Source: DATBGS01 sp036557885
Lineage (GTDB): Bacteria > Chloroflexota > Ktedonobacteria > Ktedonobacterales > DATBGS01
Length of the DNA stretch: 64,000 bases
Reading direction: 5' to 3'
Assembly: GCA_036557885.1 (NCBI GenBank)
Contig: DATBGS010000105.1
Location: 1-64,000 of the forward strand
The translations under genes and the position numbers were made by a program. The notes under the pieces are model-generated. The model was not told the DNA's origin and searched no databases. It saw nothing but the letters and a program-made list of their open reading frames with translations. Positions 24,354 to 33,694 of the stretch are shown here, one piece after another. Positions within the stretch are counted from its first letter, which is position 1. Each line of letters starts with the position of its first letter.

Positions 24354-26312
24354 ATGAACTCGCCTGGGTTCTCTGCTGATCTTACGTCGTTTGATCTGCT
24401 TGATCTGGTGCAGGTCATTCATCTGGACCGTCATGACCTGTGCCTGGTGCTGCGCGCCGGGTCACAAACTCTGGGCGTGCTGCGCTTTCGGCAAGGTGAA
24501 TTGCTCTGGGCCGAGTTTGGGGAGATGACTGGCGAGGCGGCGTTTATGGCGCTGGCGACGCAGCAATATGGAAATCTGGAGCAACTTCCCTGGACCGATA
24601 CTGGCGAGCGTAATGTGTATCAGCCGCTTTCACGGCTGATTATGCAGGCGGTGGCCTATCGTGATCAACAGCAGGGAGCAGGCGAAGAAGATGCCTGGGG
24701 CAGCGAAGGCTGGGGCCAGCCGCAAGAAATGAGCGAACAGCAACCGCCGCTGTCGGCGCAGCCCGGCAATGGCTATCATCCGTTTGCTGGGAGTGGGCCA
24801 GTTTCCCCGGTGATGGTGGAGATGGAGGATGTGGAGATGCCCGATTGGATGCGCCATGTCTATCCTTCTGTTGAGGAGATCGCCGCGCAGCCAACCGGAG
24901 CGATGCCGCTGCCCACCATTTCGAGGCCCGCGCCCGCCGCCCCGCCGCGTTCTTCCGCTGGCCCGCATACGCCACCTCCTTTGCCAGCCGCTCCGACTGG
25001 AGATCAAGCCGCGCAGCCAACAGGCTCCTTTTCCATGCTGAATGGGAAGCGTAGCTTGCCGGGCCTCTTACGTGGTGCGCCCCGCAATGAGGCTTTGCCC
25101 ACCAGTCCCGCGCCAGAAGATCCGCCAACGGTTCCTCTGCCTTCGGTGCAGGGCAGTTTCATGGAGTACGCGCTCAGGCGCGACCAGCCCGTCTCTCTGC
25201 CGCTCGAAGAACAAGGGACAAAGCCGCTGCCTGGATCGGAGCCGGAGCCGTTAGCGGAGCCGGAGTCGCTTTTGGATGAAGAGATGACCGGACGCGGGGC
25301 AACTTCTATCCTGACTGCTCTGGCGTCTGCTGGCTCGCTGGCAACGGCTGCGGCTCCTGGCAACACGCCTGACCTGGAAGAGGCGGTTGCTGCTGGGGCG
25401 GTTCTGCCGGGCACCCAGGGAGAAGAACAGCAAGAGCGCGTCAGCACCCCGGCGCTACCAGCACCAATAGCACCAATAGAGGTTGGCTTGCAGCCAGCGA
25501 TGCGCGAGCCAGAAGGCGCTAAGCCCTCCAGCCTTTCGCTCCTGGAGCAATTGGCCTATGGCAGTGCCCGGAATGCTCATGCTGCTGAGGTAGCCGCTTC
25601 CCCGATTGAGGTGGGCCTGCCGGTTGCGAATCTCCCTGCTGTTTCCGCTTTAAACGGCGCTGCGCTGGCTGCTCCTGCTGCCGAATCTGCTGCTGCTGCG
25701 GTTGCCGAATCTGCTGCTGAAGCTGCGGTTGCTGAAGCTGCTGAATCTCCTCTGAGCGAGCCTGCGCTGCGAGGTGCTGGACGCCCCAATTCACGCTACA
25801 TCTCCGCGTCTTCTCCTGCCAGGCGTTCCCTGATCTCCGCGCCCTCATCGGTGAATGCTCCCGCTTCTGCGGCTGGGGCGGAGGCTGGCAGCGGTATCCT
25901 GGTCTGGCCGCTTTCTGTTGAAACAACCAGAAAGCTGCAAGAGACGCAGGAAGGTTTTGCTATGCAGGTGGGGCCAGCATTTCTGGCAACGGCGATTTTG
26001 CGGGCCGATGGAACCCTGGTGGCCCAGCATGTAGCAAACAAGCGTATCGAGCAAGACCTATCCAGCCCGGCCTACCATCTGGCGCATGTCATGCAATCCA
26101 GCCTGCGCGCGCTCTTGATGGGCGGATGGGGCGACCTGGACGAGACGTTGATCACCGGGAGTACGCACACGGTGGTGCTGCGACGGTTGGGTTGGGCGGA
26201 GAAGGGGCTGTTTCATATGGCGGTATTGGAGCGTTCTGGCAATCACGGCCTGTGCCGGGTGCTGATGCGCAACACCGAGCCGATCTTGTTACAACTCCTC
26301 ACGCCACAATAA
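24354..26312 (+). CDS. DUF4388 (PATAN) protein with a C-terminal Roadblock/LC7-like domain
   Basis: This is a 652-residue soluble protein. Residues 1-110 (SADLTSFDLLDLVQVIHLDR, GVLRFRQGELLWAEFGEMTGEAAF) match DUF4388, a bacterial signalling domain. A long, low-complexity linker rich in Pro, Ala and Glu follows (about 110-515), including an Ala/Glu repeat AAESAAAAVAESAAEAAVAE. The last 135 residues form a Roadblock/LC7-like fold (FLATAILRADGTLVAQHVA and LFHMAVLERSGNHGLCRVLM). Roadblock proteins usually control small GTPases of the MglA type, but no GTPase gene is adjacent. An SD (GAGGAG) lies rather far upstream at about 13 bases. The role is unknown. Confidence 0.78.
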   Translation: MNSPGFSADLTSFDLLDLVQVIHLDRHDLCLVLRAGSQTLGVLRFRQGELLWAEFGEMTGEAAFMALATQQYGNLEQLPWTDTGERNVYQPLSRLIMQAVAYRDQQQGAGEEDAWGSEGWGQPQEMSEQQPPLSAQPGNGYHPFAGSGPVSPVMVEMEDVEMPDWMRHVYPSVEEIAAQPTGAMPLPTISRPAPAAPPRSSAGPHTPPPLPAAPTGDQAAQPTGSFSMLNGKRSLPGLLRGAPRNEALPTSPAPEDPPTVPLPSVQGSFMEYALRRDQPVSLPLEEQGTKPLPGSEPEPLAEPESLLDEEMTGRGATSILTALASAGSLATAAAPGNTPDLEEAVAAGAVLPGTQGEEQQERVSTPALPAPIAPIEVGLQPAMREPEGAKPSSLSLLEQLAYGSARNAHAAEVAASPIEVGLPVANLPAVSALNGAALAAPAAESAAAAVAESAAEAAVAEAAESPLSEPALRGAGRPNSRYISASSPARRSLISAPSSVNAPASAAGAEAGSGILVWPLSVETTRKLQETQEGFAMQVGPAFLATAILRADGTLVAQHVANKRIEQDLSSPAYHLAHVMQSSLRALLMGGWGDLDETLITGSTHTVVLRRLGWAEKGLFHMAVLERSGNHGLCRVLMRNTEPILLQLLTPQ

Positions 26313-26395
26313 CTTTCCCTGATGGCTGCCCCTCAAGCTGCCCTCCAGAGAAGCGCCTGCCATGCACTGCCTGGCTCATCCTCTGAAGCGCCCTC

Positions 26396-26424
26396 TTGAT
26401 TTTATGGCTGAGGCACGTTAGAAT
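26396..26424 (+). promoter_or_regulatory. Promoter of the 581-residue membrane protein gene
   Basis: TTGATT (26396-26401), a 17-bp spacer and TAGAAT (26419-26424) lie about 50 bp before the GTG start. Confidence 0.6.
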
Positions 26425-26476
26425 GCGAGGGTCGCTGTTTCTTTGCCCTCGCCCTCATCCTTACAGGAGGTATTTT

Positions 26477-28222
26477 GTGTCTGCTACTGTTCCCCCGGAT
26501 GCGGGTCAGCCACATCCAAGAGCGGCTGGGCCGCACCCCTTGACTGGCACAGGCGTGGCTACTGAGCTTGTTCTCCCGATTGTTCCAGAGCGCCCGTTAT
26601 CCTCTGGAATGCTCACGCGGGAGTTGGAAGATGCCAGCAGCCAGAAACTTCGCAATGATGTTGATCGTGTGACACAGCTCTTTAAAGAGACACTTGAGGA
26701 TATTGAACGCGCTGGCTTAACAGAGCACTACGCCAAACCTGTGCGCGAGGCGATGCGCGCGTATATGACCATTATGGATGGCGCCTGGGAAGCGCTGGCC
26801 GAGGAGCGGCTGACGGATGTGATTGATGGCCCTGGCTATCAGCACGAAATAGCCAAGCTGACGCAGTGGCTCAAGGAGCGCCGCCAGCGCTGCGCGGAGA
26901 CGCTCAGCGCGCACCAGGCCGAAGGCACCCCGATTCCAAAGCCTTCCACCCTGGGGGAGCGTTTGGGCCACGCGCGCTGGAGGCAGCAGGTCAAGCTCTA
27001 TCGCCAGTCGTTAGAAGCCTGGCAGCAAGCAATAGATTTGCACGGGGACGCCCGCGTTTCCGGCCAGGGGCTGTTTCGCATGCACGGCTATTACGGGCTG
27101 ACGGCCCTGCGTCTGGCTGAACTCTACGCGCTGGCCGTGCTGCGCTGGGCAACTGCTGGTGTTGCGCTCCTGGTGGTCCTGGCCTATATCATTGGCATTC
27201 CGTTTATCAGCGGGGTGAATCCGGTGGTGATTGCGTTTGTGCTGGGCTTTCTCCTGGCCGTGTCCTATTACATTGTGCGGCTCAATGTGTGGAATACGCC
27301 TCTGATTCCAATCGTTGTGGGCTACGCGCTGGCGCCCCGGCAAAAGGTGGGTTTTGGTGAGCAGGGGGTGCTGGTGGTGCCAACGGCTGCGCGACGGCGC
27401 AGGATGCGGCAGTTTCTGGAAGGCTGGTCGCTGGTGGTGCTGGTGGCCTCCCCCCTGATCTGGCTGCTGGCAACGGCTGGCTTCGGGGTGGTAGACAGTA
27501 TTCTCACGGCCAGGGCCGGTGGTGAGGTGCTGCTTTCGATCTCTGGGGTCTTTAGCGTCGTGCTGGTACTGATCCTTCCGCTTTCCTACTTGTTTTTCCT
27601 TCCGTATGTGCTGACGACCCAGTTTTTGCTGACCCGCGATATGGCCGAGCATCCTGGCTGGGAGGTGCCTGCCCGGCGCTATCCCTTGCGCTTTACGTTG
27701 ATTTTGCTGCCTTTTATTATTGGCGGCGCGCTGGCTATCAGTATTGCGCTCAGGCAAGTGTTCATGTTACAGGAATACACGGTGTTTGAGATCGGGTCGT
27801 TTGTGGTGAAGGCTGCGACGGCGTTGTATGTGCTGGCCTTCCTCGCGCCGTATGCTTTCCTGATTGATATACCCTATCGCTATGGGGTGTCGCGCTGGCG
27901 CACGCGCAAGCTCAAGGAGTTGCGCGGCGGGCGTCGGTTGGTTGAGGAGGAGATTGGCCGCTTGCCGCTGACGCATGAGCGCAAAGAGGACTTGCATGAG
28001 TTGCAATATCATCTGGGGTGGATGGACTACTACCAGAAGAAAATTACAGAAGCCGCCGATACTGACGAATCGCCGTTCCCGGTGGAGCGGCGGACAATGG
28101 CGTTCTTGCTGGCGACCCCGCTGCCGCTGATTCTGGCGGCTGTTCAGGATATTGGCAGCGGCGAGACGTTGAGCAAGGATGTGTTTGAGGTGATTCAGCG
28201 CCTGCTGAGCGGGGGAAAGTAG
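26477..28222 (+). CDS. Polytopic membrane protein of unknown function
   Basis: This 581-residue protein belongs to no family I recognise. Residues 1-190 are soluble and largely helical, with charged coiled-coil-like stretches (LTRELEDASSQKLRNDVDRV, LTQWLKERRQRCAETLSAHQ). At least six membrane segments follow between about 205 and 475. A cytoplasmic charged helix-rich region (RKLKELRGGRRLVEEEIGRL) and a last hydrophobic stretch (MAFLLATPLPLILAAV) complete it. The GTG start has AGGAGGT six bases upstream. It lies between a DUF4388-Roadblock gene and a site-2 protease; each has its own promoter, so no functional link can be claimed. Confidence 0.7.
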   Translation: MSATVPPDAGQPHPRAAGPHPLTGTGVATELVLPIVPERPLSSGMLTRELEDASSQKLRNDVDRVTQLFKETLEDIERAGLTEHYAKPVREAMRAYMTIMDGAWEALAEERLTDVIDGPGYQHEIAKLTQWLKERRQRCAETLSAHQAEGTPIPKPSTLGERLGHARWRQQVKLYRQSLEAWQQAIDLHGDARVSGQGLFRMHGYYGLTALRLAELYALAVLRWATAGVALLVVLAYIIGIPFISGVNPVVIAFVLGFLLAVSYYIVRLNVWNTPLIPIVVGYALAPRQKVGFGEQGVLVVPTAARRRRMRQFLEGWSLVVLVASPLIWLLATAGFGVVDSILTARAGGEVLLSISGVFSVVLVLILPLSYLFFLPYVLTTQFLLTRDMAEHPGWEVPARRYPLRFTLILLPFIIGGALAISIALRQVFMLQEYTVFEIGSFVVKAATALYVLAFLAPYAFLIDIPYRYGVSRWRTRKLKELRGGRRLVEEEIGRLPLTHERKEDLHELQYHLGWMDYYQKKITEAADTDESPFPVERRTMAFLLATPLPLILAAVQDIGSGETLSKDVFEVIQRLLSGGK

Positions 28223-28243
28223 CTTTTTTTACGCCATCTGAGC

Positions 28244-28279
28244 GCGCCAGCGTCTAGCTTTGGACGCTGGCGCTGTTTT
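28244..28279 (+). terminator. Terminator of the 581-residue membrane protein gene
   Basis: GCGCCAGCGTC (28244-28254) pairs perfectly with GACGCTGGCGC (28263-28273) around an eight-base loop and is followed by TGTTTT. Confidence 0.75.
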
Positions 28280-28294
28280 GTAGGCGTTGTTTTC

Positions 28295-28323
28295 TTGACA
28301 GGGTGAGTTTGAGGGACGATACT
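28295..28323 (+). promoter_or_regulatory. Promoter of the M50 protease gene
   Basis: TTGACA (28295-28300), a 17-bp spacer and GATACT (28318-28323). The leader is about 125 nt and contains a GGGAGGG-ccaga-CCCTCCC hairpin. Confidence 0.65.
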
Positions 28324-28455
28324 ACTTCCCAATAGGGAGGGCCAGACCCTCCCTTTGCAAACGACCAGACCTCCGTTGAGGGAAGCTGGTCGAGCTGGCG
28401 GCTTTGCGCCCAGGAAGATGTGCCACGTGTGCATGGTCCGCAAGGAGGGAAGCGC

Positions 28456-29736
28456 GTGATCGGCCCCACTCTTCGTATTGCCCGCATCTTTGGCATTCCT
28501 GTCCGGGTTGATCTTTCGTGGCTGTTGGTGTTTGTGCTGTTTGTCTATCTGGTGACGCAAAACTTTTTTAAGCCACTCTTTCCCGATGTGGACCAGGGCG
28601 GGCGTGTTGGGCTGGCGGTGCTGACCATCTTCCTCTTTTTCATCTCGGTGCTGCTGCATGAACTGGCGCATTCGCTGGTGGCAATGGCGGCAGGACTCAA
28701 GGTGAAGGCAATTGCGCTGTTTATTCTGGGCGGGGTGTCGCAGCTTGAGGGCGAGCCAAAGCAGCCCTGGGTAGAGTTCTGGATGGCCTTCTCCGGGCCA
28801 TTGGTGAGTCTGTTGATCGGCGTGGCGTGCGGGGCGCTGGCCCTGGAGTTTGGGGCCGGGGAGTTAGCCAGCGCGGTGATGGGTGGGCGGATGACGCGCA
28901 CGATTTCTGCCAGCGGCGCGGTGTTATTCTGGCTGGCAGCCCAGAATATCCTGATGTTTGTGTTCAATATGATCCCTGGTTTTCCGCTCGACGGCGGGCG
29001 TGTGGTGCGGGCGTTTGTCTGGGGAATCAGCCGCAACTATGCCCTGGCCACGCGCGTGGCCGCCTGGTTTGGGCGCGTGGCTGGCTATGGCTTTTTGGGG
29101 TTTGGGTTCTATCAAATCCTTTCTGGCCGTCTCGGTGGTCTGTGGTTTCTTGTGGTGGGTATCTTTTTGGGGGCCTCGGCGCGGGTGAGCTTTCGTCAGG
29201 CGGCTGTGCGCGAGGTGTTGCAGGGCTACGAGGTTGGGCAATTTGTGCAGCCTGTAACGCTGATTGTGCCGGGACAGTTGACGCTTGAACTGGTGGTTCA
29301 GGAATATTTTGTGCGCCATAACCTGAGCCTGTATCCGGTGCGGGTGGGCGATGCGATTGAAGGCGTGCTGACGCCCGCGCTGGTGCATAAGGTGCCCAGG
29401 CACGAGTGGGAGCGGCGGCGGGTGAGCGAGGCGATGGCGCCTCTTGGTCCAGAGTATGTTGTTGGTCCGCATCTCTCCGCGCAGGAGGCTTTTGAGCGCA
29501 TGACGACGAATCAGACTGGAAGCGTGCTGGTGATGGAGGAGGGTGAACTGCTCGGCATGGTTTCGCAGCGGGAGATGCTGCGTCTGGTGCGTGCCCAGCC
29601 GCCACTGCGTGCTTCAGGCGGTGGCAGCGTGCCACCCACAGCGCCCCCGGTCCCGCCCCTGGCTTCGCGCGCGTCCGGGCCACTCGGAGACGTGCCCGCT
29701 GACCCAACAGACCGCTATGAGCGTTTTGGCCCCTGA
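28456..29736 (+). CDS. Site-2 protease (M50) with C-terminal CBS-like domains
   Basis: This is a 426-residue intramembrane zinc metalloprotease. The catalytic motif HELAH is at residues 68-72, and the third ligand is in FNMIPGFPLDGGRVVRA. Six or so membrane helices make up the first 250 residues. The rest holds a CBS pair (from about 265, ending with QTGSVLVMEEGELLGMVSQREML) and a Pro-rich tail. This is the SpoIVFB-like, group III architecture, in which CBS domains sense nucleotides. The GTG start follows AAGGAGGGA. Its 3' end overlaps a convergent small gene by 22 bp. Confidence 0.92.
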   Translation: MIGPTLRIARIFGIPVRVDLSWLLVFVLFVYLVTQNFFKPLFPDVDQGGRVGLAVLTIFLFFISVLLHELAHSLVAMAAGLKVKAIALFILGGVSQLEGEPKQPWVEFWMAFSGPLVSLLIGVACGALALEFGAGELASAVMGGRMTRTISASGAVLFWLAAQNILMFVFNMIPGFPLDGGRVVRAFVWGISRNYALATRVAAWFGRVAGYGFLGFGFYQILSGRLGGLWFLVVGIFLGASARVSFRQAAVREVLQGYEVGQFVQPVTLIVPGQLTLELVVQEYFVRHNLSLYPVRVGDAIEGVLTPALVHKVPRHEWERRRVSEAMAPLGPEYVVGPHLSAQEAFERMTTNQTGSVLVMEEGELLGMVSQREMLRLVRAQPPLRASGGGSVPPTAPPVPPLASRASGPLGDVPADPTDRYERFGP

Positions 29737-30206
29737 CGCTGGTGGCGTTGTTCGATGTCGCGGAGCTTGCTATAGGCGTCTATGACGCCGGTGGATTGAT
29801 CGCGGTTGGTTGAGATGGCTTCCGCGAGCCTGGCAGTGGCCTCGCCCAACTCTTGATGATGGATGCGCATGAACACCTGACGGCGAGCGCGCCAATCCAG
29901 GAAGAGGCCCAGCGCGAAGGGGACCAGGATGGCAAGGAGCCGGATGCTCCAGCCGAGCCAGCCCCACGCGGCAGGACCAGAGAAATCCTGGGGTGGGTGA
30001 TAATTCGAGGTGTCGAGCACGGTTTTGCCGTTGGGGAGCGGGAGCACCAGAGGCTTGTAGGTGGCGTTGTAGTGGGCCAGGGCCAGTTGATAGTCGTGGT
30101 ATTGGATGGCCCAGATGATGAGGACGAGCGCCAGCGCGCCCAACACCAGAGCGATTCCACCGATGAGCCATTTGCGTGTCTTGATCCAGGTGTTGCGCGC
30201 CATCAT
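29715..30206 (-). CDS. Small two-helix membrane protein of unknown function
   Basis: This 163-residue protein has a basic N-terminus and a first membrane helix (LIGGIALVLGALALVLIIWA). An extracytoplasmic loop of about 50 residues with YKPLVLPLPNGKTVLD follows, then a second helix (LLAILVPFALGLFLDW) and a cytoplasmic helical tail. GGGGG precedes a double ATG; the first is used. It matches no family I know. The frame is supported by the membrane topology and a good codon pattern, but it overlaps the M50 gene end. Confidence 0.6.
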   Translation of the reverse strand: MMARNTWIKTRKWLIGGIALVLGALALVLIIWAIQYHDYQLALAHYNATYKPLVLPLPNGKTVLDTSNYHPPQDFSGPAAWGWLGWSIRLLAILVPFALGLFLDWRARRQVFMRIHHQELGEATARLAEAISTNRDQSTGVIDAYSKLRDIEQRHQRQGPKRS

Positions 30207-30506
30207 CAGCCCCCGTGAGCCAGGCTAGCCGTTCTGAGAGAACAACCAGCGTTGTGTTCTCTGCTGTATTTTAACGCAATTCAGGCACCATGAACAGCCT
30301 TTGTTTCCCACCTTGCGTGCCACCAGGAATTTTCCCCGAACAAGGGCATAGAGCAGCCACACGACAATAATTTGCTTTCTGATTGTGCGAGAAGTAGAAT
30401 AACCGACGCCAGAGAAGGCGCAAAATTCTGCCAGCAGCAGGAGTATGCTGGCAGAGGAGTGCCTGGCCGGCAGCATCACAAGAAACTATCCTCAGAGGAG
30501 GCGCCA

Positions 30507-31340
30507 TTGTCTCTTGATCTTTCTTCTTCATCCGGTGCAGGAGGGATAAACGTGGAGATGCACAGGAGCGAACATGCCCGTGTCTTTCTCCAGCCAGGAA
30601 AGCTGCTAGACAGCGAGCGAATTCCCGCGATTCCCCCGAACTACCGTGAGCGCGTGGGCAACAACGCTGAAATAGAGCATCTGTGGCTCTGGCCGCAGAC
30701 GGCACAGATGACGTTGGGCCTGAAGGTTCGCACAGGGCTTTTTTCCCGACATGCGGAGATGGTGCCGCTTTCCGCTGGTGCGCCGCTCTCTCCCAAGACG
30801 GCTGGTGGCGCAGTAGAGTTGTTGGCAAAGATGCCAGTGTTTTGCTCGGACGAACATCAGCAGAAAAAACGCTATCGCGTGGGACATCTGGAGGGTATGA
30901 CGGTGGCGGCGCGCACCGGCCTGGCAAATGGCCTGGTCGTGCGGGTGCGCTCGCACCCCGAAGAAGAGGTGCAGCATCCCAGCGACCCACTGGGGCATTT
31001 GATCAGTGTGGCTGGGCGTCGTCTGGTGCTGCCGCCAAACTGGGCGCTGGCCGAGAGTGGCCCGGCAGCGCTGGCGCTGAGCGGCTTTCCAGCGCAGGTG
31101 GCAAGCGGTTCAGAATATGTGGATGATCTTCAGGTGAGCCAGCGGCTCTGGGCTATTCTCAATGAGAATCCCGCGCTTCAGCCGTTTCTTGGCAAGCTGA
31201 AGGTGGTGGTGCAGGATGGGGTGGTCTATCTGGGGGGGCAACTGCCACAATCGCGCTTGCGCAATTCCGCCAAGCAGGACATCTGGCATGTGCCCGGCGT
31301 CGTAGCTATCGAGGATACCCTGCGTATCGAGGGCGAATAA
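30507..31340 (+). CDS. BON-domain protein
   Basis: This is a 277-residue soluble protein. The C-terminal 70 residues (VSQRLWAILNENPALQPFLG, KVVVQDGVVYLGGQLPQSR, VPGVVAIEDTLRIEGE) form a clear BON domain, associated with phospholipid binding and stress. The central region has repeated short strands around HLWLWPQTAQMTLGLKV and YRVGHLEGMTVAARTG, which look like PRC-barrel-type units. The TTG start is chosen because AGAGGAGG lies five bases upstream. The next candidate, an ATG 51 bp downstream, has a weaker SD. It ends three bases before the carboxylase gene and is probably co-transcribed with it. Confidence 0.65.
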   Translation: MSLDLSSSSGAGGINVEMHRSEHARVFLQPGKLLDSERIPAIPPNYRERVGNNAEIEHLWLWPQTAQMTLGLKVRTGLFSRHAEMVPLSAGAPLSPKTAGGAVELLAKMPVFCSDEHQQKKRYRVGHLEGMTVAARTGLANGLVVRVRSHPEEEVQHPSDPLGHLISVAGRRLVLPPNWALAESGPAALALSGFPAQVASGSEYVDDLQVSQRLWAILNENPALQPFLGKLKVVVQDGVVYLGGQLPQSRLRNSAKQDIWHVPGVVAIEDTLRIEGE

Positions 31341-31343
31341 GCA

Positions 31344-32951
31344 ATGGCTGTGCTCGAAACCCGCGTTGATCGCCAGAGCGCGGAATACCAGGAAAATGTG
31401 GCGTACTTTGAGGAACTGATGCGCGAACTGCGCGAGCGCACGCGCCTGGTAGAGCAGGGTGGGGGTGAGGACGCGGTAGCCAGGCACCGCAAGCGCAAGA
31501 AGCTGCTGGCGCGCGAGCGCATTGCGCTGCTCTGCGACCCTGGCACGCCGTTTCTGGAGTTAAGCGCTCTGGCAGCCTGGGGGATGTATGAGGATGAGGC
31601 GCCCTCGGCGGGGATTGTGACCGGGATTGGCGTGGTGGAGGGCCAGGAGTGTGTGATCGTTGCCAACGACGCGACGGTCAAGGGCGGCACGTACTACCCC
31701 ATGACGGTCAAGAAGCATCTGCGCGCGCAGGAGATTGCCGAGCAGAATCATCTGCCCTGCCTCTATCTGGTGGATTCGGGCGGCGCGTTTCTGCCGCTTC
31801 AGGCGGATGTCTTTCCTGACCGCGAGCACTTCGGGCGCATTTTCTACAACGAGGCGCGCATGTCGGCGCAGGGCATTACGCAGATTGCGCTGGTGATGGG
31901 TTCCTGCACGGCGGGCGGGGCGTATGTGCCTGCCATGAGCGATGAGACGGTGATTGTGCAGGGCAATGGCACGATCTTTCTGGGCGGGCCGCCGCTGGTG
32001 AAGGCGGCGACTGGCGAAGAGGTGACGGCGGAGGAGTTGGGCGGCGCGGACGTGCATTCGCGTATCTCTGGCGTAACCGATCACCTGGCGGTGAGCGATG
32101 AGCACGCGCTGGCGCTGGGGCGCAGTATTGTGGCAAACTTGAACCGGCGCAAGCAGTATCCCTGGGAGGTGGCCGACCCGGAGCCGCCCCAACATGACCC
32201 GCGCGACCTGTATGGGATTGTGCAGCGCGACTGGCGCAAGAGTTATGATGTGCACGAGGTGATTGCGCGGCTGGTGGATGGCTCGCGCTTCCACGAGTTT
32301 AAGGCGCTGTATGGGACGACGCTGGTCTGCGGCTTTGCGCGCATCATGGGCTATCCGGTGGGGATTATTGCCAATAATGGGATTCTGTTCTCGGAAAGCG
32401 CGTTGAAGGCGACGCATTTTATAGAATTATGCTGCGAGCGCAAGACGCCGCTGATCTTTCTCCAAAATATCACCGGCTTTATGGTTGGGAAGCAGTATGA
32501 AAACGGGGGCATTGCCAAGGATGGCGCCAAGATGGTCATGGCGGTAGCGAACGCGCAGGTGCCCAAGTTTACAGTAATTCTGGGCGGGTCGTTTGGCGCG
32601 GGCAACTATGGCATGTGCGGGCGCGCCTATGCCCCACGCCAGTTGTGGATGTGGCCGAATGCGCGTATCTCGGTGATGGGTGGGGAGCAGGCGGCCAACG
32701 TGCTGCTGACGGTGCGCCTGGAGGGGCTGCGCGCGCGCGGGCAGGAGATGACGCCAGAGGAGCGCGAGGCGTTTAAAGCGCCCACGCTGGCAAAATATGA
32801 AGAGGAAGGCAATCCCTATTACAGTACGGCGCGGCTGTGGGATGATGGCATCATTGACCCACTGGACACGCGCACGGTGCTGGCGCTGGGGATGGCAGCC
32901 TCGCTCAATGCCCCGATTCCTGAGACGAAGTTTGGTGTTTTTCGGATGTAG
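31344..32951 (+). CDS. Acyl-CoA carboxylase beta subunit (methylcrotonoyl-CoA carboxylase-like)
   Basis: This is the 535-residue carboxyltransferase subunit of a biotin-dependent carboxylase. LLARERIALLCDPGTPFLEL, VANDATVKGGTYYPMTVKKHLRAQEIA (a hallmark of methylcrotonoyl-CoA carboxylase), LVDSGGAFLPLQADVFPD, MGSCTAGGAYVPAMSDE and LGGSFGAGNYGMCGRAYAPR are all present. It would carboxylate 3-methylcrotonyl-CoA in leucine breakdown. No biotin carboxylase/BCCP gene is adjacent. The crotonase, acyl-CoA dehydrogenase and CoA ligase in this window could belong to related acyl-CoA pathways, but they are unlinked. Geranyl-CoA or propionyl-CoA carboxylase is less likely. Confidence 0.9.
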   Translation: MAVLETRVDRQSAEYQENVAYFEELMRELRERTRLVEQGGGEDAVARHRKRKKLLARERIALLCDPGTPFLELSALAAWGMYEDEAPSAGIVTGIGVVEGQECVIVANDATVKGGTYYPMTVKKHLRAQEIAEQNHLPCLYLVDSGGAFLPLQADVFPDREHFGRIFYNEARMSAQGITQIALVMGSCTAGGAYVPAMSDETVIVQGNGTIFLGGPPLVKAATGEEVTAEELGGADVHSRISGVTDHLAVSDEHALALGRSIVANLNRRKQYPWEVADPEPPQHDPRDLYGIVQRDWRKSYDVHEVIARLVDGSRFHEFKALYGTTLVCGFARIMGYPVGIIANNGILFSESALKATHFIELCCERKTPLIFLQNITGFMVGKQYENGGIAKDGAKMVMAVANAQVPKFTVILGGSFGAGNYGMCGRAYAPRQLWMWPNARISVMGGEQAANVLLTVRLEGLRARGQEMTPEEREAFKAPTLAKYEEEGNPYYSTARLWDDGIIDPLDTRTVLALGMAASLNAPIPETKFGVFRM

Positions 32952-33083
32952 GGTGGCGGATGGAGCGCGGTGGATGAAGTGTAGTGGAGAAGTGTGGCTG
33001 TCAGATTGAGCGCACCCCGATATAGGCCATACCAGGTTCGCGCACGCGCGGAGCAGGTGAACTAGCAGAGAAGGAAGTTCTCT

Positions 33084-33638
33084 ATGGAGGAGCGGCGCCT
33101 GAAAGGTCTGGAAGATATTCGCCAGGCGGAGCGTGAATTACGCGAGTGGGGCAAGATGTGGGGCATTCTGCTGGCGTTCTTGCCGGATTCAGAGCAGGTC
33201 AATTTGATGATTGATCTGTATCTGGAGGAGGGCGAGATTGATCTGGCGCTTGGTGCGCTCCAAAGCAAGATGATTTCTGTGCAGACCGGCCCAGGCGAAG
33301 AGGATGTCACCTGGGAGGCGCCGAAATCCTGGCGGGGTGAGCACGATGGCTGGGGTGGCTACCTGGATTGGTTTCATCTGGCCTGCAAAGTGGCAAGCGC
33401 GGCGGAATATCCCAGACCACACGCGGCCCTGGCTATTTATCACCAGGAGATTCCGCGCCTGATTGAGCGGCGGGGAGCAGGCGCCTATCAATGGGCCTGT
33501 GAACTGCTGGGGCGCGTGCGAGTGCTGTATAAGCTGCTGGACCGTGAAGAGGAGTGGGAGGAATATATCAGCAGCCTGCGCCTGGAGTACCGCCGCCTGA
33601 TAGGGCTGAAGCGGGCAATGGCGCAGGCCGGGCTGTAG
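33084..33638 (+). CDS. Helical-repeat protein of unknown function
   Basis: This 184-residue, all-helical, charged protein has the C-terminal stretch HAALAIYHQEIPRLIERRGA, WACELLGRVRVLYKLLDREEEWEEYI and LRLEYRRLIGLKRAM. This resembles the helical repeats found at the C-terminus of SWIM-zinc-finger proteins. No SWIM motif is present here, so it may be a stand-alone or truncated relative. GGAAG lies upstream of the ATG, inside a GAAGTTCTC context. The 132 bp before it hold no other gene. Confidence 0.6.
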   Translation: MEERRLKGLEDIRQAERELREWGKMWGILLAFLPDSEQVNLMIDLYLEEGEIDLALGALQSKMISVQTGPGEEDVTWEAPKSWRGEHDGWGGYLDWFHLACKVASAAEYPRPHAALAIYHQEIPRLIERRGAGAYQWACELLGRVRVLYKLLDREEEWEEYISSLRLEYRRLIGLKRAMAQAGL

Positions 33639-33694
33639 TACCGGCCACTGTGCCGGTTAGGGATGCCGGTGGTACAAGTGGCAGGCTATCCGCG

